A stretch of DNA of 64,000 bases, taken from Hypoxylon rubiginosum. Taxonomy: Eukaryota; Ascomycota; Sordariomycetes; Xylariales; Hypoxylaceae. The stretch is from contig CADCXA010000066.1 of the NCBI GenBank assembly GCA_902806565.1, positions 1,116,001-1,180,000 of the forward strand, in the 5' to 3' direction. The position numbers were made by a program, and so were the translations under genes. The notes below the pieces were generated by a model that saw only the letters and a list, made by a program, of their open reading frames with translations, did not search any database and was not told the DNA's origin. This document shows positions 21,338 through 30,864 of the stretch, piece after piece; positions within the stretch are counted from its first letter, which is position 1; each line of letters opens with the position of its first letter.

Positions 21338-24035
21338 CTAGGCTTCGATCTCGGACTTGACCCACTTCTCGAGCCCGCCGCGCGCGATGATCTCCTGGAC
21401 GTTAGGCGGCAGCTCGCCGACCTTCTGCTCCCAGGAGGCGCCGTCCTTCTCGGTGACGACGACCTTGGAGCGGCGGACGTCCCAGAGGAGCCGCCAGCCG
21501 GTGCGGCGGGTTAAGGGCTTCTTCCCGGCGTCGTCGTCCTTGTATATTTCCCGGAGGCGCCGCACGAGGCGGGGCACCTCAACGCCCATGAGGGCGTTGT
21601 TGATGCTGTTGCGGCTGAAGATGTTGCCGAAGCTGCCGGCGACGACGAGCGGGATCTGCTTGGCCAGGATGGCCGTGGCGGCCTGCTCGCGGGACGAGCC
21701 GCAGCCGAAGTTGAAGCCGCTGACGAGGATGTCGCCGGCCCGGGCGGTCGTGCGGAACTCGGTGTCGTAGTTCTCCATGCATACCTCGGCCATCTTCTCC
21801 TTGGGGACGTTGTCCTGGTACGTGTACTTGCCTATTCGACAATCAGTATGATGAGATTCGACTTTTAGGAGAAGGAAATGGCATCACTTACCAGGGTAGA
21901 TGCCATCGGTGTTGATGTTATCACCATCACAGAAAATAATCTCCCCTTCGATCTTCTCGGGGAAGCCGGGGAGAACATCGGTCAAAGTCTCCTCTTCAGC
22001 AGCAGCGGGACTGGACGACTGCTCACCAGCGCCATCGCCCTCGCCCTCGGCAGTGGCAATCATGCTCTCGACCTCACCAATGAGCTTGTCGAAAGCATCC
22101 TCGATGGACAGAGCCTTGTCAGCGACGTGATTACCGCTTCCCTCGCCGATAATGACCTTCTCAACCCCTTCGGGCTTCTGGTACCAACCAGGACCGGCAA
22201 TCTTGCCCTGCAGAGCACTAGCGGCTACGACTTCGGGGCTGGCGAGGTAGGCCTTGGCGGACGTGGAACCCATACGTCCCTTAAAGTTCCGGTTGCTGGC
22301 ACTTATACCGACCTCACCGGGCTCGAGGAGGCCAGTTCCGAGACCAATGCAGGGACCACATCCAGCGGGAAGTGCTTGGGCGCCAGAGTCGAGCAGGACC
22401 TGCCAGTCGCCAGCCTCCTCGGCGATCTGCTGCTCGGGAATGGAGGCCGCAGCAATGTAGAAGTTGACACCGGAGGCGATTTTGGCAGGCTTGCCGTCCT
22501 TGGCGGCCAAGCGGAAGACACGAGCGGCGGCAGCGATATCCGAAGCTCGCGAGTTGGTGCACGACACAAGGTAGGCCTTGTCGAGAGGAATATTCTGGGC
22601 CTCGAGGTTCTTTATGGGGGTGGCGACTTTCACAGAGTTGGGACCGGCGACGAAGGGGGAGAGCGTGGATAGGTTGAGGTAGAGCTCCTTGGCATACGTA
22701 GCACCAGGATCGGCAACTAGCCGGTTCTCCGCGAGCTCGTCGACTCGCTGGTGGTTGATGCGGGCCTTGGAAGCACTGTCAAACATGGCCCCTACGGTGG
22801 CTTTGGCGCGGTACCAGGATATGAGCATCTCATCAACGGGGAATAATCCTACACTAGATCAGTGTTTGTATATCAATATTTCTCCTTCTCGTATAGCTTA
22901 CCACTCAAGGCACCCCACTCAGTCGTCATGTTGGCAATGGTTAAGCGGTCATCTATGGGGATGCTTCCCATGGTCTCTTCAGAACCGGTAAATTCGATAG
23001 CATGGTTGAGAACCTCGTCCTGGTTAAAGAGACCGCAAAGAGCGACAATTACGTCTTTACCGGTGACACCAGGGGGGAGGATACCGGTGAAAGTGATCTT
23101 GGCAATAGGAGGAATTTGCCACCAGGTACGGCCCGTGGCCCAGATGCTAGCCGCGTCCGTTCGTACAACAGGGGTTCCCTAGAGATTGAATCAGTACCAG
23201 TGAATAGCAACACTCTAACATACGCGACGTACAAGACTGGATACACCCCCGTACATGTTCGAATGGCTATCACTCGCGACGGTAACTGTCGCTGGCCAGG
23301 CGTATCCTATTGACCTGTTAACAAGCCACCCGTCAATCCTGCGCGGCGATCATGTATTCACCTTCTTCGACCATAATCTGGTGGCCGATACCCCGGCCAG
23401 CAGGGTAAAAGTCAACACCATGCTTAGTAGCAAACTCCTCGATCAGGCGGTACTTCTTCAGGTTGGCTTCGGACTTGTTCTGGACGTCGTGGTCGAGAGT
23501 CATGACGACCTGACGATTGTCGTGGATCTTGGAGGCGCCGATGTCCATAAACTTCGTGGCCACCGGCCAACTGTTGTCGTGTGTCATGCAGTGGTGGGGG
23601 GCGAGCGTGACATAGTCGCCGGCCTTGACCTTCTTGCCGGGGGCAAGGCCAACAGAGTATTTCTGGACGATCTTTTCGGTGAGGGTCTGGGGCGTGGCCG
23701 GAGCGCCGGGCTTTTGGGAGGAGAGGATATCGGAGGCATTGGGGATGCTCTCGAGCTGCGAGTGAAAGGCTTGCTGCCGTCGGGGACCGGTGGAGGTGTA
23801 GGCGCGGGACTGGGACGACACCGCTACGGGAAGTGATCGAGGGCGGGCATTGAAGGTCCGAGACTGTAGCCGAGCGACGGCGACTGCATTGAGAGCAATG
23901 GCTCTCCGCTAGATATCCCATGTAAGCCAGGTTTCTTGGAAGTTAAGAGGGGCACAGGTGACGATATTCTTTCGGGGACAAAAGAAGGTCGAGAGTCGAC
24001 CAATTGCTGGTTTAGGAACGTACAAGTGCAGTCAT
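21338..24035 (-). CDS. lys4: Homoaconitase, mitochondrial
   Basis: Catalyses the dehydration/hydration steps from homocitrate to homoisocitrate in the fungal alpha-aminoadipate pathway to lysine, in the mitochondrial matrix, with a [4Fe-4S] cluster. Six exons on the minus strand: 24035-24024, 23908-23362, 23306-23233, 23178-22902, 22848-21892, 21831-21338; the reading phase is consistent at every junction and gives 786 residues, near the family's usual length. The four-codon first exon (MTAL) joins [20 protein letters not shown], a basic amphipathic presequence. Seen motifs: [60 protein letters not shown], the cluster ligands VSCTNSR and CGPCIGLG, and the swivel domain [13 protein letters not shown]. 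The residue order SSLGTPVV after YGGV depends on intron 3 (54 nt). In A. nidulans this gene is lysF. Confidence 0.96.
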
Positions 24036-24474
24036 GGTGAATAGTTATTGCCGGAAAATGGTGTGGAACATGTTAAGGCGGTTTAAACTGAGAGGAACGA
24101 AGCCCACGGTAGATGAAGAGGGCGGACTTTGATATTGTGAATAGCTTCATATTTATTGCGAAAGCCGGCCTCGGAACTAATAAAAATTTCCCGTGGAGAA
24201 TGAAAAGTATTAGTGGGGCATACACCCGAATTTACTGCCCTGAATTGTTTTTCATGGGCGGAGGATCACCTGGAGAAGCTTATTTTATGGGTACCACAAG
24301 ATTCCCCACGCGCCCTAGAGCCAATCTCTTGCAAAGGATTTCTAAGAAAACAACCACCCATGTAAACGCCCGTCAAAAGGGGTAAATGATGAAAAGAATC
24401 CACCAAAAATATGAAGATTTACTAGCCAACGAGACGAAACGAATTTACGGATTTTTTAGCATCTTTCTTTCTAC

Positions 24475-24679
24475 TTATGCACCTATGGCAAAACATTGCA
24501 TGAAACGCCAGGTGTCCGGGAAATCGAACTTGGTGGAGGTGATGCCGTCGGAATCCCCGGTGCAGCCGTCGTCGCTATAGACAGCGTAGAAATCACCGCG
24601 GATGAGGAACGACGTTGGCTTCTCGAAAGTTCCCGCAGTACCGTAGTGAAGGTTGAAGACGTTGCAGCAATATCTTGAG
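24475..24679 (-). pseudogene. Orphan terminal exon of a small cysteine-containing protein
   Basis: After an acceptor (ccgaaatag) the minus strand stays open for 67 codons: RYCCNVFNLHYGTAGTFEKP, then SFLIRGDFYAVYSDDGCTGD and KFDFPDTWRFMQCFAIGA before TAA. Four cysteines, a high share of aromatic residues and no lysine runs are typical of small secreted fungal proteins. I could not find a matching first exon with a signal peptide in the 700 bp upstream; the candidate ATGs there give only very short peptides. It may be a real two-exon gene with a distant start, or a relic. The opposite strand also has a 60-codon open frame here, which I take to be its shadow. Confidence 0.4.
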
Positions 24680-24911
24680 CTATTTCGGCATCGGGAGTCA
24701 GTTTCTACTTGTTATTGTCAAAGATAACGCGAGCCGGCTTGGGATGGTCCCGAATCAAACGGGTCGTGTTACACGACTGCTGATTTGGCCTGGGAAAGGG
24801 GTAAAAGGGGCATCAAAACTGACCTGACTAAAAGCTCTCCACATAGTCATAGTCATATACTAATGTTGCGAGCATATAATTATTATTACACTATCTATGA
24901 AGCCACTCTCA

Positions 24912-25157
24912 TTATAAACGTTCTATCTCAATTCGCCCTGTTCCCATGTAAAGCAATTCAGCTAGTGCCGTGGGTCTATGGACATGCATAGGCGGCCGAT
25001 AAACATGCACGCGTGATAGCCTCGGTTGGATGGATTCCCGGAGGTTGTCAGCCGCGAAAACATATCCGGAACCATAATCACGCTCGAAATCATCAAATAA
25101 AGTGTCACCGGGGATACGTGCAATGTCGTCGGGTAGTTTGAAGAAGCATGCAACGCA
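24912..25157 (-). other. Coding-like minus-strand open stretch
   Basis: Eighty-one codons without a stop: CFFKLPDDIARIPGDTLFDD, then FERDYGSGYVFAADNLRESI, ending LYMGTGRIEIERL and TAA. Upstream across one in-frame TGA the same frame gives YSCPGHVTQGCPQYVEA. Composition is protein-like, but there is no clear start or splice site, and no family is recognised. It could be a relic related to the neighbouring orphan exon. Confidence 0.25.
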
Positions 25158-25292
25158 TCAAGCCTCAACATACTGAGGGCATCCCTGTGTCACATGCCCT
25201 GGGCAGGAATACAATAGCTAAAGTAATAGAACCATTTCATTTTAGCTAATAACTAACTAAAGCCGTTTATTCATTGTTTTTCTCGCATCTAA

Positions 25293-25310
25293 CCCCCCCC
25301 CCCCCCCCCC
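25293..25310. repeat. Poly-C tract (18 C)
   Basis: A run of 18 C on the plus strand about 75 bp beyond the stop codon of the small secreted protein gene. Length is likely polymorphic and prone to sequencing error. Confidence 0.9.
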
Positions 25311-25383
25311 AAATTCTCCTCCCTGCCTTTGAATATCGCCTAGTTGCCGATGACGATGGTAGGCTAATCCGACCAGACCCGGC

Positions 25384-25776
25384 CTACGAGCCATTAACTA
25401 CGACACAGGTGCCGTGCTTGATGATATCGTGGTTGTCATCATGGCAGTTGATCTGGTGGTTCGAGTTGGCGGTGCATCCGCCGATCTGGAGGCCGGCGGA
25501 GTCCAGAAGGAGGGTCGGGGGACCGCTGTCGCCGGAGCAGCCCGCGAAGGCGTATTCCACCTCGCCGAGGTTGAACGGCTGGCCGCAAGGGGTTTTCGTG
25601 AGAACGCCGAGGACTTGCTGGCCAGGGCACGCCTTTTTCCCGTCGACCCATGTGACCCAGTGGTTGGTCTGGTCGCCGTTTTGGAGTTCCTGGCCGAAGG
25701 CGATGGTTTGGGCACTCGCAAGGCTGCTGAAGGCGGCGATGCCTAGAAAGACGAGAGATCGGGCAATTAACTGCAT
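25384..25776 (-). CDS. Small secreted six-cysteine protein (effector-like candidate)
   Basis: Single exon, 130 residues. The start at ATG 25776 gives MQLIARSLVFLGIAAFSSLASA, a good signal peptide with cleavage after ASA; the frame is open further upstream but the extra residues are Ser/Thr/Tyr-rich and would bury the signal peptide. The mature part (about 108 residues) holds six cysteines (KKACPG, KTPCGQ, FAGCSG, IGGCTA, QINCHD, HGTCVV), enough for three disulfides, and no transmembrane segment. A TATATAAA box lies about 155 bp upstream. Small size, even cysteine number and secretion signal fit an effector or antimicrobial-type secreted protein, but no family is recognised and the role is unknown. 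Confidence 0.75.
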   Translation of the reverse strand: MQLIARSLVFLGIAAFSSLASAQTIAFGQELQNGDQTNHWVTWVDGKKACPGQQVLGVLTKTPCGQPFNLGEVEYAFAGCSGDSGPPTLLLDSAGLQIGGCTANSNHQINCHDDNHDIIKHGTCVVVNGS

Positions 25777-25930
25777 GGTGGAGTAATAATGGGAGTAATA
25801 GCGTGGTTTGTTGGCGCGAGTTGTAGCTTGTAGGGCGGAATAGAATGCTTTGATGATTGCTGTGATGATTGCTGTGATGGTGAGAGTGGTAGATAGTGAT
25901 GATGATGAGCGAGTTGAAACAGACGACACC

Positions 25931-25938
25931 TTTATATA
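25931..25938 (-). promoter_or_regulatory. TATA box of the small secreted protein gene
   Basis: TATATAAA on the minus strand, about 155 nt upstream of ATG 25776. The interval up to the ATG is pyrimidine- and A-rich on the coding strand (ATCACAGCAATCATC repeats), consistent with a 5' leader. Confidence 0.5.
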
Positions 25939-27252
25939 TTGATAACTCGAACAAGAACGGGCAGCTACAAAACACCTCTTCTCGACTACCTAGGTAGGCC
26001 CGCGTTAGGTTCTCACAACGAGGAGGTTTCACGCGTCAACTTCTAATCATAGAACAGCTTGTCTTGGGATTCTGATATCAGTCCTGTATGCCTCTTACCC
26101 TGGCGCCACAGACGTGATGGCGACTATCTCCGGAGTCTGTATAGGCCTATGCCCCCGTTTAGTCGCAATAATAGTACACATCTAATGATGTCAGGCTGCC
26201 ACGATAATTGTTGGTGTTCGCGTCCCTCCCACGACGGTGATGGTGATGGCCTCTGCTAAGATGTAGATCTTGTTAGTATTTCCGAAGCATTGTTCATGAC
26301 AGAATACGTCATATCAAGGGCTCTACCAACCTTAAGTACTCCTTTGAAGTTATTTAAAGCAACGGCCGGCTGTTTTGGCTTTGGATATTCAGCTACCCCG
26401 TCAGCTTGTCAGCCTTTCAGCCTTATATTTCCAATCACGCCGCTTTTTCCCGCCCCCACCCTACATCATCGCAAGACTCGAGGGTTATTACCACATTAGG
26501 TACCTAGTAGTTTCATTTTAGCTAAAGATAGATTGTAAAGCACGTCCCATAGAAGCTAATAAGTGTACGCGCAAATCAGATCATACCTATGCGACAGTGA
26601 GGCACTTAAATTAAAAATAAAATTTAAACCCCAAACATGATATTTTCAACTCCATAATGTAATCTTACCATCTCGTTTGCAACTCAAATAACCTCGCTCT
26701 TGTGCTCGATTTTACTTTACGATCGATAAAAAGGCCGACATAGATCGGGGAACAAGCGCTGAAGCTGTTTTTCCCTGTGAGACAAGATTGTAAGTGGACA
26801 AATCTGCAACTCTGCGAGCGCTTCGTTGTAGATCTGTCCCACAACTAGTAACTCAGATCGAAGCACGGGGCTAAGGTGACAGGGGCAAGTACACGGGCCA
26901 CGAAAGGAAAAGGAGTGCAGGTCGGGATCTCCCGCGGCATGGGGCAGTGGGGCAGCTAGCAGTCAGCGCTACATTGTAAAGCTTGACTTGACAGTCTGAC
27001 AGTCAACAGGGATGAGCGACCTACTCCTTTCGACTGCATATTGAGATCTCCAAGTCTGGTATCAAACAATAGACTTTTTTAGATACGAAATGATGAATTC
27101 ATATTGCACGATTCTTGGACGCTTGGTTCTATAGATATTATAATGGTAAATACAGTTTAGGAAGCCCACATCCATGGTGGCTGTCATGATATCACGTGAC
27201 CACCCTCAGCATACACAAATTCGCGGCGTTTCTACCTTTATTACCAGATAGC
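25939..27252. other. Intergenic region
   Basis: About 1.3 kb with no coding signal I trust on either strand. AT-leaning between 26500 and 26740. Nothing else noted. Confidence 0.5.
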
Positions 27253-28532
27253 TCAAGAACCACCAGTCGCATCGGGAAGCTGTGCTTCTGTAAAAACCCG
27301 AAAAATGGTTGCGAGACTGTCTGCAAGAAGTTCCTGGTCACACAGGTTAGCTAGCCCAACAGCTCCTCAGGCTTCGATCCAACACGACTTACTGAATGTT
27401 CCGACATGACTGTTTCGAATGCCTCCCAGCCGACTTTTGCATTGCTGCCAACCTCTTCGACTGAGGTCACCAAGTCTTCCGTATCTTCTCGCTGTGTTTG
27501 CTGAATCAGCTTGAGTAAAGCCACAAGCCTTGTCATGGGAATGCAAAGCGAAGATAGGTCGTCGGTCCTTTTTGGCAGCGACGGTAAGACTAGGCGATAG
27601 CTCTCCCGGAATGGATTCATTGTCAACGTATCATCCTCGGGTGGACTCTCCGAGAGGACGTCTAGAATGTCTATCGATGCTTCCGTCTCATCCTCCACAA
27701 CGACGAACTGCTGCGTAGGATCGTCTTCAGGGTCACTTCCGTCTTTACGGAATCCGAGCCACTCGAAACGAGGAACCGAGATTTTAGTGACGGTTTTAGT
27801 GTTGATACTGGAGCTGTCAGGGGTAGCAAGGCTTCGGAAGAGCCTTCTGCGGAAATCGCTGGCGTCCTTGCCGCGGACAGCAACGTACCAACCGCGATGG
27901 GGCCCCCAGGTTCCCCCGTACATCCTGTGTGTAGCTGGCCTAAACTTGGACTTGGTTCGTCGGGCGGGTGCTAGTATGAGGAGAGAAACTGCGCGCAAGA
28001 AAGCATTGTCATCTATCTGCGGGAGTCCTGAGTCGATATATGGTGGTGAAAAGGGGTAAAATGCATGCGAGGTAAATATATCCAACAGCAATGCGGGTGC
28101 GCCCAAAAAGTTGCCGACCTCCGAGTCGGAAAGTCTTTCGGCGAATAGGTGCTTGAATGCCATAGGAGAAAGATCTAGGCATCATGTCAGTCTATAATGT
28201 GGAGAAATCTGTGAAGGGAAGGCTATATCGAACACCCGGTCGCTGGATCGCGTAGTTGTCTGAACGACCGTCTGATGTTTCCTACTACCGAAGGCCCGCC
28301 ATGAGCACTGCTGAGCTTGTTGGAAAGGGTCTCTGTGTATCTTTGATAAACACCATCTGGAAGAGATTAGATCAGCCTCACGAAGTTGCCCCACGGCTTG
28401 AAGCTCACCTTGGGTCATGAGACCTCGATCGAGGAAGTTTTGAACTCTTTCCTTGGAGACTCGACAACGGTCGTTGTCGGAATACTTTTCAAAGCTGTCA
28501 GAGCTGAAAATACAACTTGGTTCAACTTCCAT
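27253..28532 (-). CDS. Conserved fungal hypothetical protein, four exons
   Basis: I assemble exons 28532-28409, 28356-28234, 28174-27393 and 27333-27253 on the minus strand; phases agree throughout and give 369 residues. Exon 1 starts MEVEPSCIFSSDSFEKYSDN. The splice into exon 2 gives QNFLDRGLMTQDGVYQRYTE, and exon 2 joins exon 3 as RDPATGYLSPMAFKHLFAER. The last intron (59 nt, GTAAGT, GCTAAC branch, CAG) removes a misleading stop at 27351 and adds ELLADSLATIFRVFTEA. Middle motifs: GAPALLLDIFTSHAFYPFSP and HRMYGGTWGPHRGWYVAVRG, the latter rich in conserved-looking W/G/Y residues. No signal peptide or membrane segment. The helical, acidic-spaced N-terminal part recalls EF-hand or TLDc-associated proteins, but I cannot assign a family. 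Intron 2's donor (GTTCGA) is weak. Confidence 0.7.
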
Positions 28533-29522
28533 GATAGCGAGTTTGGTATTTCTATCGTATGTAAGGCTGTTGTTTTCGTGTGTATTTGCGTCTGCGTCTG
28601 TGTAGAAGGAGACTTTAGTAAAATCACCGTCCGAACGCAATGTGCATTGGAAGTGTTTGAATTATCACGTGATGGATGACGTCTTGCCACTGGGTGAGTT
28701 GACGTGCCTGGTAAGGTGCTTGGTGGAATACTGTAAGCTGGTAAGCCACAAGGTGACATGAGAGGATCGAGCTGAAATCCTTTTTACACTGACTACAGTG
28801 ACCTAGCCTTGATTGAGCAAGATAAATTTGTCGGGTTCGTTGATCGGTTGGTTTTATTTTAAGTGAGATGCGTGGAAGATGATCTGGATAATGATGATCA
28901 CTGTAAGCAGCAGCTGATCGACTTGGAGATGGTTAACAGGCAGGCCCACCCCCTTGTTACTAGCTTACGTTCGACCCATGAGGCGAAATGTGATGAAATT
29001 AATCCGCTAGATTTCAGTTACCTCTTAAGTAGAAGACATAACTTTTTATGGCATATTACATCACAGTCATGACGACGAACAGCGGCGTAGCCAGTTCGGG
29101 ATAGATGATAACGACGTGTGATAGACGGGCACAGCCTCAGCCGTACAGTTCACTACCCGATTCTTGCCTCGCTTACCTTGGACTCGCGAGGAGTAGGGTG
29201 TTGAAGTTGATCTTCTTGATTTCGATTCTCCTCAGACAATATAGCATTTTATGGCGTAATACATCAGAATCCTATGGTAGTATCACGCGAGACGAGATGG
29301 ACGAAAATACCCTCACAGACAGCCAGCTGCAGATAGCTAGAGACCCTTTTTTCTGTCTCTTGAATATAAAAACACATGCCTCTCGCGCCAACCTTACAGG
29401 ATAATCATGAGATTTCACATCAACAAGAGACAGCACACTACTAAAACTAAATACTACTATAGTTTACTTTTCACTTCCACGTACCGTCTAAAATCGCCAA
29501 CTTCACGTGAAACTTTTCCAAT
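28533..29522. other. Divergent promoter region with a faint direct repeat
   Basis: Shared upstream region of the minus-strand hypothetical and the plus-strand secreted protein. About 28985-29073 and 29195-29281 look like diverged copies of one sequence (gatttc...ttttatggc-tattacatca), about 208 bp apart. TATAAAAA at 29365 precedes the secreted-protein ATG by about 158 bp. Confidence 0.45.
29365..29372 (+). promoter_or_regulatory. TATA box of the secreted NCETF protein gene
   Basis: TATAAAAA, about 158 nt upstream of ATG 29523, followed by an A/C-rich leader typical of fungal 5' UTRs. Confidence 0.5.
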
Positions 29523-30239
29523 ATGAAGTTTCAAACTCCCCTCCTCCTTTTGACGAGCCTCCTCAGCTACGTGTCCACCAATGCGGCTGATACGACAGCC
29601 CTCGAAGCTCGCCACCACCAGCGGGACTTCGTCAGGGGTGTTTCCAACAACGCCGCGCGAGACATTCAAGCCGGCGAAGAATCGTACTTGTCCAAGCGCG
29701 ATCCCACGCTTCCACTCGGCAAGGATGACACTAAGTTGCACGTATGGATTCGCACGGATAACCGTAAGACCACCTACGACGCCCGCAGCGGGGCGAATCA
29801 CGACGGCCTAAACCAGCTCATGAAGGACACGGGCGGCCGCCACAAGGACGTCGTCATCGGCAACAAAGACGGGTACTGGGAGTATGGGCTCCAGTTCGAG
29901 AACAGCGACTGGCAGACGAAGCCGAATGGCGACGGCGCGCCGATTGATCTGTACGCTGGTTCGTACGAGCAAGTGCCAGGCGGGCAAGAAACGTTCCAGT
30001 ATAGGGGCCAGGTCGGCGACGGTCGGAAGACTCTCAATACCATCAAAGCTGTTGGTGAGTTATCTCCATCCCTTTCCTTCTTCAACGCGCTTGGCACATC
30101 TTGACGTTCAGAACACTGCTGACCAATATAACTTTGTACAGCTCAGAACGAAATCAACGGCAAGGTATACAACCACCAAACATACAACTGCGAGACCTTT
30201 GCGCTCAACTTCGTGAACGACCTCAATGTTCGCCCGTAA
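29523..30239 (+). CDS. Secreted protein with single Cys (NCETF), possible permuted-papain/LRAT-like fold
   Basis: Two exons, 29523-30054 and 30142-30239 (GTGAGT donor, TGTACAG acceptor), 209 residues. The N-terminus MKFQTPLLLLTSLLSYVSTNA is a signal peptide, and a dibasic KR at 58-59 (SYLSKRD) suggests Kex2 removal of a propeptide. The mature domain runs KLHVWIRTDN (H73) through GRHKDVVIGNKDGYWEYGLQ to YNCETFALNFVNDL (C194). C194 is the only cysteine in the protein. A histidine at the start and an N-C-E-x-F motif at the end is the arrangement of LRAT/H-Rev107-type permuted papain folds (family motif NCEHF), hence a possible thiol acyltransferase or hydrolase; the second histidine of that motif is T here, so activity is uncertain. 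Export is well supported and function is inferred only. Confidence 0.8.
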
Positions 30240-30864
30240 CTTTGTGAGTCCCCTCAACGTCCGGGGAAGCGTTCCTGAAGTAGATACGCACTCTCAAGAC
30301 ATGTTATTCGGTGCCCTTTGGGACCAGGCGCTGTTCATATTCATAATGGCTCCGACGGACTCGGATATAGTTGAGAGGTGGTGATTGTATTCTGTTTCCT
30401 GTTACGTGCACTCGGCGTGCGGGCGAAATTTGAGGAAAAGATGGTGATATTTTGTGATGATTCTGGAAGCTGTGATTTCCTGAGGCAATGATATAACAAG
30501 ATTATGTAACAAGATTATGTAATCTAATAACAAGGGAGTCTCCTAAAACCTTGATTATGTCAGCAGCTGATCCTGCATTTCAAGCCAGCACCTTCAAATT
30601 GGGGGTTTTTTTTTTTTTTTTTTTTGAAAAATAAACACGAAATCTCATAAGCCGACGGAGACACATACGAGATTTGCCATCTCCTGAGACTGATCAAATG
30701 GAAAAACACAAACATAAATACCCACCTAATTTTGCTATTCCCTTTATTTCGAGCTCAGTTTTTCCGTTCTATGTTGGAAGTTGGAAATGTTATCGTAAGA
30801 ACCCTAGGATTTCCGCTACGGGTTCCTCTCCTGTATTGCGGAAACCTAAGTCTCCTAAGTCATC
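30240..30864. other. Intergenic with a long T tract
   Basis: A 20-nt T run lies at 30606-30625 directly after a short G run (gggggT20). It separates the 3' side of the secreted-protein gene from the F-box gene's upstream region. There is no coding signal. Confidence 0.55.

Noticed and set aside
21878..22672. 264-codon plus-strand frame
   Set aside because: It is the antisense shadow of homoaconitase exon 5, which carries clear family motifs.
23255..23836. 193-codon plus-strand frame
   Set aside because: It is the antisense shadow of homoaconitase exon 2.
24496..24678. 60-codon plus-strand frame opposite the orphan exon
   Set aside because: It lies antisense to a minus-strand frame with better protein-like composition and an acceptor site. 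Only one is likely real.
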